A DNA stretch of 64,000 nt from Motilimonas eburnea (GCF_021295345.1 NZ_JAIMJB010000021.1:16428-80427); one strand, 5' to 3'; positions 46,435-56,733 are shown, numbered from the stretch's first letter. Notes: a model not told the origin generated them from the sequence alone. A program made the numbers and translations.

Positions 46435-47907
46435 TCAGGATGCCAGTAGCGCTGGCATGATCGTCACCGTTACTAATGTGATAAGAAGGATGGCCACTAA
46501 ATTGAGGAATAAGCCGGCCTTTACCATGTCGCTTATCTTTAATTCTCCAGAGCCAAACACAATGGCATTAGGTGGCGTGGCGACAGGCATCATGAAGGCA
46601 CAGCTTGCCGCTAGGGCACCAGGTACGACCCAAGATAAAGGGCTGCCCGTGAATGTAACGGCGACAGGCCCTAGTAAGGGTAAAAAGCCAGCCGCGGTAG
46701 CACTGTTACTGGTGATTTCGGTAAGGAAGGTAATCGCAGCGGTAACCAATAATATACCAATAATCAGATTGACCGTTGTTAATTGCTTCATGTACGTCGC
46801 AATATAATCAGCGAGGCCCGATGTTTGCACCTGTACGGCTAACGCTAGGCCTCCGCCAAATAACAGCAATACGCCCCAAGGAACTTTTTGCGCTGTTTGC
46901 CAATCGAGGATCCGCTCATCAGTGTCTGGATTGGCAGGCAAAATAAATAAGGCTAAGGCTGCCATTAAAGCGATACTGGTGTCGGAAATGTTTAAGCCGC
47001 TCAGTTGACTAAGATAAGGGCGCAATAGCCAACCTGATGCTGTAAAAATAAATACCCAAAGCACTCTATGTTCAGCCCGTGACATCGGGCCAAGCATGTT
47101 AAGCTGTTGAGAAAGCAATGACTTCCCAGAAACGGTCGGGCAGTTGTTCACTTTAAAATGGATGTGAGCAAGCCAGAACCAAGCACACAATAGCAGCAGG
47201 CAAGAGAGGGGAAAGCCAACTTGCATCCACTGTGCAAAACCAAGCTGTATATCAAAATTTTCAGCTAAATATGCCGCCATCAAGGCGTTGGGTGGTGTGC
47301 CAATTAAGGTGGCGATACCGCCGATACTGGCAGAATATGCAATCCCTAATAGCATCGCCTTAGCATATACATCATCGGCTGCATCCTTCGTTTTCACCAT
47401 ATTGATTATGGATAATGCAATGGGCAGCATCATGACCGCAGTAGCTGTGTTGGACATCCACATAGATAAAAAGGCGGTAATCAGCATCATGGCCAATAGC
47501 TGCTGGCTGGGTGTGTTACTGGCCAAAAGGAGTGTTTTTAGGGCAATGCGTTTATGCAGTTGCCATTTTTCCATGGCTAAAGACAGTAGAAACCCGCCTA
47601 AAAACAAGAAGATTAATGGATGGGCATAAGCGGGGGCCGTGTTGCTTAAAGGCGCGATACCAGCAAATGGCACCATGATTAAGGGGAGCAATGATGTGGC
47701 TGGGATCGGGATCACTTCACTGACCCACCAAGTTGCCATCCAAAGCACAAGGCCAGCGGTGCGCCATGCCGCGGGTGAGAGCTCTGCAATTGGCGGTTGA
47801 CAAAGTAATGTCAGTAACATAAACGCGGGACCAATGAGGAACGCGGGCCAGAAACTGAGCCATTTAGGTAATGGTGAGGGGCTTTGTTTACTTAGTAATG
47901 CCATCAC
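46435..47907 (-). CDS. DASS/SLC13 family sodium:dicarboxylate (or sulfate) symporter
   Basis: This is a 490-residue inner-membrane transporter with about 11-12 helices. Family segments include SNTATAVMMLPIALSI, GTPPNALMAAYL and, in the C-terminal repeat, TEITSNSATAAGFLPLLGPVA and MPVATPPNAIVFGSGE, which carry the two SNT sodium/substrate motifs of DASS transporters. Substrates are usually succinate, malate, fumarate or citrate. It is convergent with the chemoreceptor gene (22-base gap). Confidence 0.9.
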   Translation of the reverse strand: MMALLSKQSPSPLPKWLSFWPAFLIGPAFMLLTLLCQPPIAELSPAAWRTAGLVLWMATWWVSEVIPIPATSLLPLIMVPFAGIAPLSNTAPAYAHPLIFLFLGGFLLSLAMEKWQLHKRIALKTLLLASNTPSQQLLAMMLITAFLSMWMSNTATAVMMLPIALSIINMVKTKDAADDVYAKAMLLGIAYSASIGGIATLIGTPPNALMAAYLAENFDIQLGFAQWMQVGFPLSCLLLLCAWFWLAHIHFKVNNCPTVSGKSLLSQQLNMLGPMSRAEHRVLWVFIFTASGWLLRPYLSQLSGLNISDTSIALMAALALFILPANPDTDERILDWQTAQKVPWGVLLLFGGGLALAVQVQTSGLADYIATYMKQLTTVNLIIGILLVTAAITFLTEITSNSATAAGFLPLLGPVAVTFTGSPLSWVVPGALAASCAFMMPVATPPNAIVFGSGELKISDMVKAGLFLNLVAILLITLVTVTIMPALLAS

Positions 47908-48015
47908 GTCCCCCAGACAGGGTTGTTGCTACTTAAAGTGTACAACATGCCTGCCTATTACGGGGGGAAGTGAGCTTTATTTTTTCATCAGAAAGAACAA
48001 GTTGAGTTGAAACAT

Positions 48016-50274
48016 TTAAGCTAGCGCCACATCGACGTAATATTGGCCGCGGCCGTTCACTTCTTCGCGCACCAGACCATGAACATAGGTTTCAAACCCT
48101 GGGAACTGATCGTTAAATTCACGAATAAACTTGAGGTAATGAATAATGGTCGGATTAAATCGCTCACCCGGCACCATTAATGGGATCCCCGGTGGGTAAG
48201 GCGTGACCATCATAGCGGTCACCCGGCCATCTAACTCATCTATGGTGACGCGCTCTACTTCTCGATGCGCCATTTTGCGCCACGCTTCACTTGGCAACAT
48301 GGCTGGGCTGATATCGGAAATATACATGTCGGTGGTGACTTTAGAGATGTTGTTACATTGATACATGGTATGAATTTGTTGGCACAAATCCTTAAGGCCC
48401 ACTTTTTCATAGCAAGGGTATTGCTCAACAAACTCGGGCATCAGTCGCCACAGTGGTAAGTTCTGATCATAGTCATCTTTAAATTGCTGCAGCTCGGTGA
48501 CCATGGAATTCCAGCGGCCTTTGGTAATGCCGATGGTGAACATAATAAAGAAAGAATACAGACCGGTTTTTTCCACTACAATGCCATGCTCGGCAAGGTA
48601 TTTAGTTAATACCACGGCTGGGATCCCCGTGGTTTCAAACTCCCCTTGGCTGTTTAAACCGGGATTGACTATGGTGGCTTTAATGGGGTCTAGCATATTA
48701 AAGCCGGCCTCTATGTCACCGAAATTGTGCCAGTTATCTCGTTTATCGATTAACCAGTCTTCGCGCTGACCTATGCCCTCAGGGGGTAAGTCTTGTGGCC
48801 CCCAGACCTGAAACCACCAGTCATGTTCACCAAATTCATCATCCACTTTGCGCATGGCGCGGCGAAAATCCACCGCTTCCATGATCGACTCTTCAACAAG
48901 GGCTTGGCCACCGGGCTGCTCCATCATGGCCGCGGCAATGTCACAAGACGCAATAATGGAATATTGTGGGCTGGTGGAGGAGTGCATCAAGTAGGATTCA
49001 TTAAATTGATGGCTATTGAGCTGCCTATTTTTGGCATCTTGTACCAAAATTTGTGACGCTTGAGAAATCCCCGCCAACAGTTTATGAGTTGATTGGGTCG
49101 CAAACACCAGCGCATCATTGGCGCGAGGGCGTTCAATGCCGCCAATGGCATGCATGTCCTGATAAAACCCATGGAATGCGGCGTGGGGTAACCAAGCTTC
49201 ATCAAAGTGTAAGGTGTCGATATAGCTACCTAAGGTGTCTTTTATCTGCTCAACATTGTAAAGCACACCATCATAGGTACTTTGGGTGATGGTTAAAATG
49301 CGCGGCGTTTTGTCTTTGGCCTGACTGGCGATAGGGTGAGCGGCGATTTTGGCCTTGATCGCCTCAGGGCAAAATTCAGACTTAGGAATAGGACCGATAA
49401 TGCCATAGTGATTACGGGTCGGCATCAGGAAAATAGGTATCGCTCCTGTCATGATAATGGCGTGCAAAATCGACTTATGGCAATTTCTATCCACGATCAC
49501 TATATCTCCGGCGGCCACGGTGGAATGCCAGACAATTTTGTTGGACGTCGAGGTGCCATTGGTGACAAAAAACAAATGATCGGCGTTAAAAATACGCGCC
49601 GCATTTTGCTCACTTTTGGCTACCGGCCCCGTGTGATCGAGCAGTTGGCCTAGTTCATCCACCGAGCTAGAGACATCGGCTCGCAGCATGTTTTCACCAA
49701 AAAACTGATGGAACATTTGTCCAACCGGACTTTTCAAAAACGCCACGCCACCTGAGTGGCCGGGGCTGTGCCAAGAATAGGAGCCATCTGCAGCATAATT
49801 CATCAAGGCTTTAAAAAACGGCGGCGCTAAGCCATCTAGGTATTTCTTGGCTTCACGTATGATGTATTTAGCTACAAAGTCCGCAGTGTCTTCGAACATA
49901 TGAATAAAACCGTGCAGTTCGCGCAAAATATCGTTTGGAATATGTTGACTGGTGCGGGTTTCACCGTATAAAAAGATCGGAATATCGTTATTGCGCCGAC
50001 GCACGCCCTTAATGAATTGGCGCAGATCCGTTAACGCGAGCTCCACTTCCTCGGCGCTGCCACTGCCAAACTCATCATCGTCAATCGACACAATAAAACA
50101 AGAGGCGCGGCTGGCTTGTTGGGCAAAAGCACTCAAATCGCCAAAGCTGGTAAAACCAACAATATCAAAACCTTGTTTGCCTATGGCTTCGGCTACATCG
50201 CGAATACCTGAGCCAGAAATATTCTCAGAGCGAAAGTCTTCATCAATAATGATGACGGGGAAATGAAAATGCAT
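48016..50274 (-). CDS. PLP-dependent Orn/Lys/Arg decarboxylase (lysine-decarboxylase-like)
   Basis: This is a 752-residue fold-type I decarboxylase. A receiver-like N-terminal wing domain (1-130) precedes the PLP core with SWHSPGHSGGVAF, NGTSTSNKIVWHS, DRNCHKSILHAIIMTGAIP, LHFDEAW and the Schiff-base Lys in STHKLLAGISQAS; a C-terminal domain follows. By recall it is closer to the Pseudomonas LdcA type (751 residues, lysine decarboxylase) than to E. coli AdiA, but substrate choice between lysine, ornithine and arginine cannot be fixed by eye. It consumes protons and makes a diamine or agmatine. No antiporter gene adjoins. Confidence 0.85.
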   Translation of the reverse strand: MHFHFPVIIIDEDFRSENISGSGIRDVAEAIGKQGFDIVGFTSFGDLSAFAQQASRASCFIVSIDDDEFGSGSAEEVELALTDLRQFIKGVRRRNNDIPIFLYGETRTSQHIPNDILRELHGFIHMFEDTADFVAKYIIREAKKYLDGLAPPFFKALMNYAADGSYSWHSPGHSGGVAFLKSPVGQMFHQFFGENMLRADVSSSVDELGQLLDHTGPVAKSEQNAARIFNADHLFFVTNGTSTSNKIVWHSTVAAGDIVIVDRNCHKSILHAIIMTGAIPIFLMPTRNHYGIIGPIPKSEFCPEAIKAKIAAHPIASQAKDKTPRILTITQSTYDGVLYNVEQIKDTLGSYIDTLHFDEAWLPHAAFHGFYQDMHAIGGIERPRANDALVFATQSTHKLLAGISQASQILVQDAKNRQLNSHQFNESYLMHSSTSPQYSIIASCDIAAAMMEQPGGQALVEESIMEAVDFRRAMRKVDDEFGEHDWWFQVWGPQDLPPEGIGQREDWLIDKRDNWHNFGDIEAGFNMLDPIKATIVNPGLNSQGEFETTGIPAVVLTKYLAEHGIVVEKTGLYSFFIMFTIGITKGRWNSMVTELQQFKDDYDQNLPLWRLMPEFVEQYPCYEKVGLKDLCQQIHTMYQCNNISKVTTDMYISDISPAMLPSEAWRKMAHREVERVTIDELDGRVTAMMVTPYPPGIPLMVPGERFNPTIIHYLKFIREFNDQFPGFETYVHGLVREEVNGRGQYYVDVALA

Positions 50275-50436
50275 CGGTGGACCTTGATTCGTTTATTCGC
50301 TTTCGAGTATATACCCAATCAACCTTAAGAGGCAGGGATAGCGTGATTTATCGTGTTCAATTTAAAGAAAAAACAGGGTACAAGGTGGGAAATAAAGGGG
50401 GCAGTGAGGGCGGACGTCACTGCACCTGAGGGAGAT

Positions 50437-50919
50437 TTAGTGCTTTGGATTTATCGCCAGTAACTCCACGTCGAAAATCAAGGTTGAGCCCGGAGGAATA
50501 CTGCCCACGTTGCGATGCTGATAGCCTAAGGTACTCGGGATAAAAAAGCGCGCTTTTTCACCCACCACCATCATTTGCAAACCTTCGGTCCAACCACTGA
50601 TCACTTGATTTAACCCAAAGGTAATGGGTTTGCCACGGTCGATTGAACTATCAAATACGGTGCCGTCAATTAAGGTGCCATGATAGTGCACTTTCACTTT
50701 ATCAGAAGCGCTTGGGTGCTCAGTGCCTATGCCCTCTTTTAGTCTTAGGTATTGCAAACCCGAGTCAGTGACCACCACACCGGGTTCAAGGCGATTATTC
50801 TGTAAAAAGACTTCACCTTTGGCCATGTTTTCGACTGCGATTTCTTTGTTGTTGCTATTTCGTACAAAGTAAAACGCAATGAACCCTATGATGGCGACGG
50901 CAACGATAAACTTAAACAC
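50437..50919 (-). CDS. FKBP-type peptidyl-prolyl isomerase, membrane-anchored
   Basis: This is a 160-residue protein with an N-terminal hydrophobic helix (FKFIVAVAIIGFIAFYFV, about 2-19) that anchors or exports it, then an FKBP domain from about residue 55: VKVHYHGTLIDGTVFDSSIDRGKPITFGLNQVISGWTEGLQMMVVGEKARFFIPSTLGY and PPGSTLIFDVELL. Active-site aromatics are conserved. It helps proline-limited folding of envelope proteins. It stands alone. Confidence 0.93.
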   Translation of the reverse strand: MFKFIVAVAIIGFIAFYFVRNSNNKEIAVENMAKGEVFLQNNRLEPGVVVTDSGLQYLRLKEGIGTEHPSASDKVKVHYHGTLIDGTVFDSSIDRGKPITFGLNQVISGWTEGLQMMVVGEKARFFIPSTLGYQHRNVGSIPPGSTLIFDVELLAINPKH

Positions 50920-51107
50920 ATTTGATTCCTAGTTAGTTGTTTCAGGTTATTTTAATCAGCTTTGACGGGCTTGCCCAGTAGATTTACGCCATCGATTGCG
51001 ACAGGTTTGATCAATATTTGACTGATAGCAGTACGGATAAAGTGGAGAAAAGATAATACCTAACTAGCATTAGTAACAATGATGTTCTTAAGTGCGATAG
51101 ATGGATT

Positions 51108-51932
51108 ATGCGAAAAATGAAGTTGTTAGTGAGTATATTCATGTTGGCTTGGTGTGCAAACTCAGCCGTTGGCGTTGCTTTGGCGAGCGAACAACCTTTG
51201 ACGATTTGTCGTAACCTAGTGGTGACAGGTAATGCCGAGTATCCCCCCATTTTATGGCGCGATGCGGAGAACCCCGGCAAGCTGACTGGGGTGGCTGTTG
51301 AGCTGTTAGAGCTGGCATTGATGGACTCGGGGATCAGTATTGATGCCAGAGATCGCGGCAATTGGGCGAGGGCACAACAAGATGCTCGCCGGGGTGAAAT
51401 CGACATGTTAGCCGGTGCTTTCATTACCGAGGAGCGCCAAACCTACATGGATTATATTCAACCCCAATTTACTGATGTGCCCAGTGTGGTTTGGGTTGCT
51501 AAGGGGAAAGAGTTTGATTATCAACATTGGCAAGATCTAAAAGGCAAAAGAGGCGGCACCCTGATCAATAATAGTTTTGGTCAAGATTTTGACCAGTATG
51601 CGAAGCAAAACCTTGAGATCCGCAACAGTGCGACGGCGGAAAGATCATTTACCATGTTATTGGCAGGGCGGTTTGATTATGCTTTATACGAGCTCTATCA
51701 AGGGCTGACTATTCTAGAATCCTCAGGCTTAAAGTCCAATATCACTCACCTGTCTAAGCCCGTCTCGGTTGAGGGGTTGTATTTTACCTTATCTAAAAAA
51801 TCGGGTTGTAATACGCCCGCTTTAAGAGACTTTTTGAATCAAAGGGTGAAGCAATTAACAGAATTTAAAACCTTTGACACCTTATTTGAAAAACACATGG
51901 CGGTCTGGCTGCGTCAGCAGCCCAAGGTGTGA
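51108..51932 (+). CDS. periplasmic solute-binding protein (family 3)
   Basis: This is a 274-residue exported protein. A signal peptide (about 1-26) precedes a bilobed domain with EYPPILWRD..GKLTGVAVELLELAL, ARRGEIDMLAGAFITEERQTYMDYIQP and LLAGRFDYALYELYQG, all typical of amino-acid-type SBP_bac_3 proteins. No permease or ATPase genes adjoin it, so it may be an orphan sensor-type binding protein or serve a distant transporter. An ATTATG start follows a weak GATGG ribosome site. Confidence 0.85.
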   Translation: MRKMKLLVSIFMLAWCANSAVGVALASEQPLTICRNLVVTGNAEYPPILWRDAENPGKLTGVAVELLELALMDSGISIDARDRGNWARAQQDARRGEIDMLAGAFITEERQTYMDYIQPQFTDVPSVVWVAKGKEFDYQHWQDLKGKRGGTLINNSFGQDFDQYAKQNLEIRNSATAERSFTMLLAGRFDYALYELYQGLTILESSGLKSNITHLSKPVSVEGLYFTLSKKSGCNTPALRDFLNQRVKQLTEFKTFDTLFEKHMAVWLRQQPKV

Positions 51933-52035
51933 AGCCATCCGATGAAGTAACATTGACTAAGCGTGGAAAAGCGTGATCTTTTCCTTGTAGCGGCTCGTTA
52001 TTATTTGAACTATTAGTTAAGGCGGATTGAAGAAC

Positions 52036-52767
52036 ATGAAATATTGTACTTTAGCAGCAGGATTACTGCTTTGCTCGCAAGTAATGGCTTCGCAAGTGGA
52101 CTACCAAGTCAATGACGTGACTTACCAAGGGTATTATCAAAGCGCCAAAGGTGACAGCAAAGGGTTAGTCTTGTTGATCCACGACTGGGATGGCTTAACT
52201 GACTATGAGCAAAAGCGTACCCAAATGCTGGCAGAGCTAGGTTACGATACCTTTGCGGTGGATCTCTATGGCAAGGGTAATCGCCCCATTGAAATGGCAA
52301 TGAAAAAACAAGAAACCGCTAAGCTATACAAAGACAGAGAAAAAATGCGTGAGCTGATTTTAGCTGGGTTAGATCAAGCTAAACAACACAGCAATGCAAA
52401 GCAAAGTGTTGTGATGGGCTATTGTTTTGGCGGCGCAGCCGTGCTTGAGTTAGCGCGCTCTGGCAAGGGGGATGGCATTAACGGATATGCCAGTTTTCAT
52501 GGTGGCTTGCAAACCCCACGAGGGCAAAGTTACTCAGCCAATACCGCGCCCATCTTAATCGCCCATGGTGGTGCAGATAGCGCTATTCCAATGACAGATG
52601 TCGCCGCGCTGTCGGTTGAGCTAGAGCTAGCTAAGGTGCCCTATGAGATCCAAGTTTATTCGGGGGCTCCCCATGCCTTCACCGTGTTTGGTAGTGATCG
52701 CTATCAACAAGCCGCCGATGAGAAATCATGGGCGGCGTTGCTAACCTTCCTTGATAAACAGCTTTAG
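52036..52767 (+). CDS. secreted dienelactone-hydrolase family protein
   Basis: This is a protein of about 243 residues with a signal peptide (LAAGLLLCSQVMA). It has the dienelactone-hydrolase triad: nucleophile Cys in GYCFGGAAV, Asp in HGGADSAIP and His in GAPHAFTVF. DLH-like enzymes open lactones or cleave esters; the exported form here suggests an extracytoplasmic ester substrate. The in-frame TTG at 52027 is an alternative start. The gene is convergent with the amino-acid deaminase gene, with a terminator between. Confidence 0.88.
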   Translation: MKYCTLAAGLLLCSQVMASQVDYQVNDVTYQGYYQSAKGDSKGLVLLIHDWDGLTDYEQKRTQMLAELGYDTFAVDLYGKGNRPIEMAMKKQETAKLYKDREKMRELILAGLDQAKQHSNAKQSVVMGYCFGGAAVLELARSGKGDGINGYASFHGGLQTPRGQSYSANTAPILIAHGGADSAIPMTDVAALSVELELAKVPYEIQVYSGAPHAFTVFGSDRYQQAADEKSWAALLTFLDKQL

Positions 52768-52823
52768 CAATAACAAAAAATTCACCCTCCTTGGTAAACC
52801 TTGCAAAGCAAAGCCATCACGCT

Positions 52824-52849
52824 CCTAACCTCAGGTAACTGAGGTTAGG
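52824..52849. terminator. bidirectional terminator
   Basis: A perfect 11-base stem (CCTAACCTCAG / CTGAGGTTAGG) with a GTAA loop lies just past the convergent stop codon at 52850. Confidence 0.7.
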
Positions 52850-54160
52850 TTAGAAATAAGTGCTAAGTAACTGGGTGACTTGATACTTATCATTTATTAC
52901 AGCGATATGTTTCCATTTATCAAAAGTAAGGCAAGGGTGAGAGCTAGAAAAACCTATCATGTCGCCCACTGCAATATCTGCATCCGCTGGGCAAGTTAAA
53001 TACGCGTGCTGATCCATCACCGCAGTGACTTCCCAGTCAGTCGGCGCTTGAGTGGGCATCGCGTCAGGCTGAGTTTGACGTGAGCTGGGTCGGTAATGTC
53101 GCTCGGGGATAGGTAAACCCGCATCGAATGCGACATCACGCTTGCCCATGCCAATAACGGCGAGACCGGGCTCGGGCACCGATTGCACATAAGCCCACAC
53201 TTCTAGGCTAGATTGTAAGTCTCCGCCTAGATCACAAGCGATGGGATTACGTTTTATGATGGCATCTTGCGCTTCTAGGTATATACCTGTGTCATGGATA
53301 AGGTAACAACCCGGGCGGATCACGGCCAGCCAATGGCGGGGAAGGTTAGCTTGCGCAAAGGTACTGGCCACCACGTCATACCAAGCACTGCCGGCGCCGG
53401 TAATGATCGGAGCCGAGCTGCTAACGAGGCCATCTTCCTCAAGTTGCTGTAGTACATCAATGGCATTATTAATAAATGCACGAATGGTTTGTTCTGGCTG
53501 ATCGCCTTGGATCACGCCTTCATAAAACTCTAATCCGGCAAAAGAAAGGCAAGGTGATTGCTTAATGACTTGCGCCAATTTCGTGATCTGCTCATTAGTA
53601 CGGCAACCACATCGGCCGCCATTGACGCCGACTTCGATCAGCACATTTAATGGTCTGGCTTTATCGGCAAAAAAATCCTCAAGCTGTTTAATTTGGGCAA
53701 CACTGTCGACCAGACAATAGAACTCAACATCGGGATCGGCAATGACATTGGCAATTAATTGCATGTTTTGTTTGCCCACTAATTGATTGGCCATAATAAT
53801 GCGTTTAATGCCATTGAGGTAAGCAGCCATGACTTGTGAAGCGGTCGCCAGGGTGATTGCCCATGCACCCGCGTCGCGTTGCTGCTGAAATAGAGCAGGG
53901 GTCATGGTGGTTTTACCGTGGGGAGCTAACTTTACTTGATAACGGTCAGCAAAACGTTGCATCCAAGTTAGATTGTTGTCTATTTTGCTTTGATAGATCA
54001 CCGCAACAGGTAAGCTCACATCTTCTTCAAGTAATTGCCATGGTAAATGACTGCTTTCACCTAACCCTTTGGTGATGCCCGATAAATGGGGTTGTGCCGC
54101 ACAGGAGGGGGTGACATCAGGTTGTTGCTGGCTGTCTTTGTGATACTTAGTAACAAACAC
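52850..54160 (-). CDS. PLP-dependent D-amino-acid deaminase/aldolase (D-serine dehydratase-like)
   Basis: This 436-residue cytosolic protein has a fold-type III PLP barrel (alanine-racemase-like N-domain) with the Schiff-base Lys in KLAPHGKTTMTP, the segment GGRCGCR, and a C-terminal beta domain with the metal-binding His/Cys of SHPCLTFDKW, as in eukaryotic-type D-serine dehydratases and D-threonine aldolases. It probably deaminates a D-amino acid to a 2-oxo acid via an imine. It is divergent from the RpiR regulator, the D-acylase and the RidA gene, which fit one pathway. Confidence 0.87.
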   Translation of the reverse strand: MFVTKYHKDSQQQPDVTPSCAAQPHLSGITKGLGESSHLPWQLLEEDVSLPVAVIYQSKIDNNLTWMQRFADRYQVKLAPHGKTTMTPALFQQQRDAGAWAITLATASQVMAAYLNGIKRIIMANQLVGKQNMQLIANVIADPDVEFYCLVDSVAQIKQLEDFFADKARPLNVLIEVGVNGGRCGCRTNEQITKLAQVIKQSPCLSFAGLEFYEGVIQGDQPEQTIRAFINNAIDVLQQLEEDGLVSSSAPIITGAGSAWYDVVASTFAQANLPRHWLAVIRPGCYLIHDTGIYLEAQDAIIKRNPIACDLGGDLQSSLEVWAYVQSVPEPGLAVIGMGKRDVAFDAGLPIPERHYRPSSRQTQPDAMPTQAPTDWEVTAVMDQHAYLTCPADADIAVGDMIGFSSSHPCLTFDKWKHIAVINDKYQVTQLLSTYF

Positions 54161-54275
54161 GGTGACCTCATATTTAGCTGGTTAATAATAAAGCGCTAAA
54201 CGAATTTTTCATGCAAATAGCTTTTTCAACTATACTGCCGAAAAAAACATCGCACTTCTAGTCATTCATCTTAAA

Positions 54276-54319
54276 ATGATAACTATCATGAATTGAATAA
54301 AAGTTTGATAGTTTCAAAC
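54276..54319. promoter_or_regulatory. palindromes in the D-amino-acid divergent promoter region
   Basis: Two inverted repeats lie between the divergent genes: ATGATA-AC-TATCAT (54276-54289) and GTTTGA-TAGTT-TCAAAC (54303-54319). They share the core GATA/TATC-like word TGATAG and are good candidates for sites of the adjacent RpiR-type regulator. Confidence 0.5.
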
Positions 54320-54370
54320 ATGCTAAGGTAATATAGGCGCGATATCTCTCTAGGGCTATAAGGAAAAGTC

Positions 54371-55237
54371 ATGAATTATGAATTAGATATCGTATCAGTG
54401 ATTAATGAATGCTTTAGCCAGTTACGTGATGCGGAAAAAAAGGTAGCCCAATTCGTCCTGTCTGATTTAGCGTTTGCCGCCAGTGCCAGCATTAGTCAAC
54501 TAGCCGAAGGCGCCAATGTCAGCGAGGCCAGTATTACCCGTTTTGCACGCGCCGTAAATTGTCGCAATGTCAGGGATCTTAAGCTGAAAATAGCGCAATC
54601 ATTGGCCATTGGCCAACGCTTTATCAGCGATGTGAATGTGGAGCCAACGGGGATTTCGGGTATTTATGATGGCATCAAATCCGCCCTTGACCTTAATAGT
54701 CAATTATTGACTCAAACTCAGGTAGACAACGCGGTTAACCTACTGAGTAAATCGAGACAAATCTTAATCTTTGGGGTGGGCGGCGGCTCGACCGCATTGG
54801 CTCAAGAATTACAATATCGCTTGTTTCGACTAGGGTACGCGGCAACGGCATACAGTGATCCCATGTTAATGCGCATGGCCAGTGCAACCTTAGACCCTAA
54901 CGACGCGCTGATTTGCCTCTCTTCTGGCGGGTTTTCGCCGGATGTTTTGGCGGCGGTGAACATTGCAAAGCAACATCAAGTTCAAGTGATCGCCATCACG
55001 CAAAATAACACACCACTGGCTGATGCCATTGATGTATTGTTGCCGATCAGTACAGATGAAACCGATTTCATTTTTAAACCAACCGCTTCCCGCTATGTCA
55101 TGATGGCTGCCATTGACGTATTGGTGACAGAATTAGCCATCAAACACAAACGTAAATCACGTGACAAGTTACGTAAAATCAAGTTGGTACTTGAACAACA
55201 TCGCGGTGGTGTCGATCGCCAGCCTTTAGGAGATTGA
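54371..55237 (+). CDS. MurR/RpiR family transcriptional regulator
   Basis: This is a 288-residue regulator. The N-terminal helix-turn-helix domain has ASISQLAEGANVSEASITRFARAVNCRNVRDLK; the C-terminal SIS domain (about 110-260) has ILIFGVGGGSTALAQELQYRL and CLSSGGFSPDV. SIS domains bind phosphosugars in most members. Here it precedes a D-acylase and a RidA gene, so the effector may be an N-acetylmuramate- or D-amino-acid-related compound. An AAGGAAAAGTC site precedes the ATG; the stop is followed by the next start after 2 bases. Confidence 0.92.
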   Translation: MNYELDIVSVINECFSQLRDAEKKVAQFVLSDLAFAASASISQLAEGANVSEASITRFARAVNCRNVRDLKLKIAQSLAIGQRFISDVNVEPTGISGIYDGIKSALDLNSQLLTQTQVDNAVNLLSKSRQILIFGVGGGSTALAQELQYRLFRLGYAATAYSDPMLMRMASATLDPNDALICLSSGGFSPDVLAAVNIAKQHQVQVIAITQNNTPLADAIDVLLPISTDETDFIFKPTASRYVMMAAIDVLVTELAIKHKRKSRDKLRKIKLVLEQHRGGVDRQPLGD

Positions 55238-55239
55238 TC

Positions 55240-56733
55240 ATGACAGCTGCGCGACAAGTGGTTAAAACAGCAGATGAAACACCCGCTAGGTTGACACAGG
55301 TCATACGAGATGTGCTGCTGGTTGATGGAACGGGCAAAGCAGGATACCGAGCGGATGTCATGATACAAGGTGAAAAAGTGGCAGCCATTGCACCGCCCAA
55401 TAGCCTAGTGTCTGATGATGTCATTGACGGCCGCGGTTTGGTGCTTGCTCCTGGGTTTATTGATGTGCACACCCATGATGACACTAATGTCATTCGCGAT
55501 CCCGATATGCTGTGTAAAATAAGCCAAGGAATAACCACAGTGATCGTGGGTAACTGCGGCATCAGTGCCAGTCCAGTTACGTTAGCCGCAGCGCCGCCTG
55601 ATCCGATGAATTTACTCGGTGAACAAGCCGATTTTCAATACCCGCAATTTGCCGACTATGTGACCGCGGTTCAAAAGGCGCAACCTCGGGTTAATGTGGC
55701 TGCCTTAGTGGGGCACACGGCATTACGCAATAACCATATGACGGATTTGTATCAAACGGCTAATCAGCAACAAATTGATGCAATGCGCCAACAACTACGT
55801 CAAGCCATGGCACAAGGGGCGTTGGGATTAAGCTCAGGCTTAGCCTATGCCAGTGCCAACCAAGCCAGCACCGATGAAGTGAAAGCCTTGGTGAGTGAAT
55901 TGGCTGAATTCAATGGCATTTATACCACCCACATGCGCACCGAGTTTGATGAGATCTTGGCTGCCATGGAGGAAGCCTTTAGCACGGCAGAGCATGGCAA
56001 AGTGCCACTGATCATTTCACACCTTAAGTGCGCCGGTGCAGCCAATTGGGGGCGCACGGTTGAAACCTTGGCTTACCTTGAGCATCAAGCAAGTCAACAG
56101 AAAGTGGCTTGCGACTGTTACCCTTACAGCGCCAGTTCATCCACATTGGATTTAAAGCAGGTGACCACTGACTTTGATATTTTCATCACTTGGTCTGATC
56201 CTGAGCCCCATCAGGCAGGGCGTTTGTTGGCTGAGATTGCCAACGATTGGCAAGTTGATTTGCTGACTGCGGCAAAGCGGCTTCAGCCTGCTGGCGCTGT
56301 GTATCACGGCTTACACCCCGATGATGTTAAACGGGTACTGAGTTATCCGCGCACCATGGTGGGATCAGACGGTTTACCCAATGATCCTCACCCACATCCA
56401 CGTTTATGGGGCGCATTTCCACGCGTGTTAGGCCATTACTGTCGTGAGCAAAACTTATTTGATTTGCCCACCGCAATTCACAAGATGACAGGTTTAAGCG
56501 CACAAGAGTTTGGCTTAAACCAGCGCGGCGTGATTGAGGTTGGCCATTTTGCCGATTTAGTGTTGTTTGATGCTGATACCATTGCCGACCAGGCCACTTT
56601 CGCCGAGCCGATTCAGGCAGCGCACGGCGTAGTGCAAGTTTGGGTCAACGGTGTTTGCGCCTATCAAAATAAACAATTAACAGCGCAGCGGGCAGGACGG
56701 TTTTTGCCTCGCGCTGATGTATCTAGTCAATAG
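55240..56733 (+). CDS. N-acyl-D-amino-acid deacylase (D-aminoacylase)
   Basis: This is a zinc amidohydrolase of about 497 residues. Metal ligands are seen in VHTHDD (His77, His79), the bridging region GNCGISASP, HMRTEFDEI, ISHLKCAG and the catalytic Asp in MVGSDGLPNDPHPHPR. It releases free D-amino acids from N-acyl-D-amino acids. It lies in one transcript between the RpiR regulator and RidA. The ATG at 55240 is chosen because TTAGGAG lies 8 bases upstream; the frame opens at 55234. Confidence 0.93.
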   Translation: MTAARQVVKTADETPARLTQVIRDVLLVDGTGKAGYRADVMIQGEKVAAIAPPNSLVSDDVIDGRGLVLAPGFIDVHTHDDTNVIRDPDMLCKISQGITTVIVGNCGISASPVTLAAAPPDPMNLLGEQADFQYPQFADYVTAVQKAQPRVNVAALVGHTALRNNHMTDLYQTANQQQIDAMRQQLRQAMAQGALGLSSGLAYASANQASTDEVKALVSELAEFNGIYTTHMRTEFDEILAAMEEAFSTAEHGKVPLIISHLKCAGAANWGRTVETLAYLEHQASQQKVACDCYPYSASSSTLDLKQVTTDFDIFITWSDPEPHQAGRLLAEIANDWQVDLLTAAKRLQPAGAVYHGLHPDDVKRVLSYPRTMVGSDGLPNDPHPHPRLWGAFPRVLGHYCREQNLFDLPTAIHKMTGLSAQEFGLNQRGVIEVGHFADLVLFDADTIADQATFAEPIQAAHGVVQVWVNGVCAYQNKQLTAQRAGRFLPRADVSSQ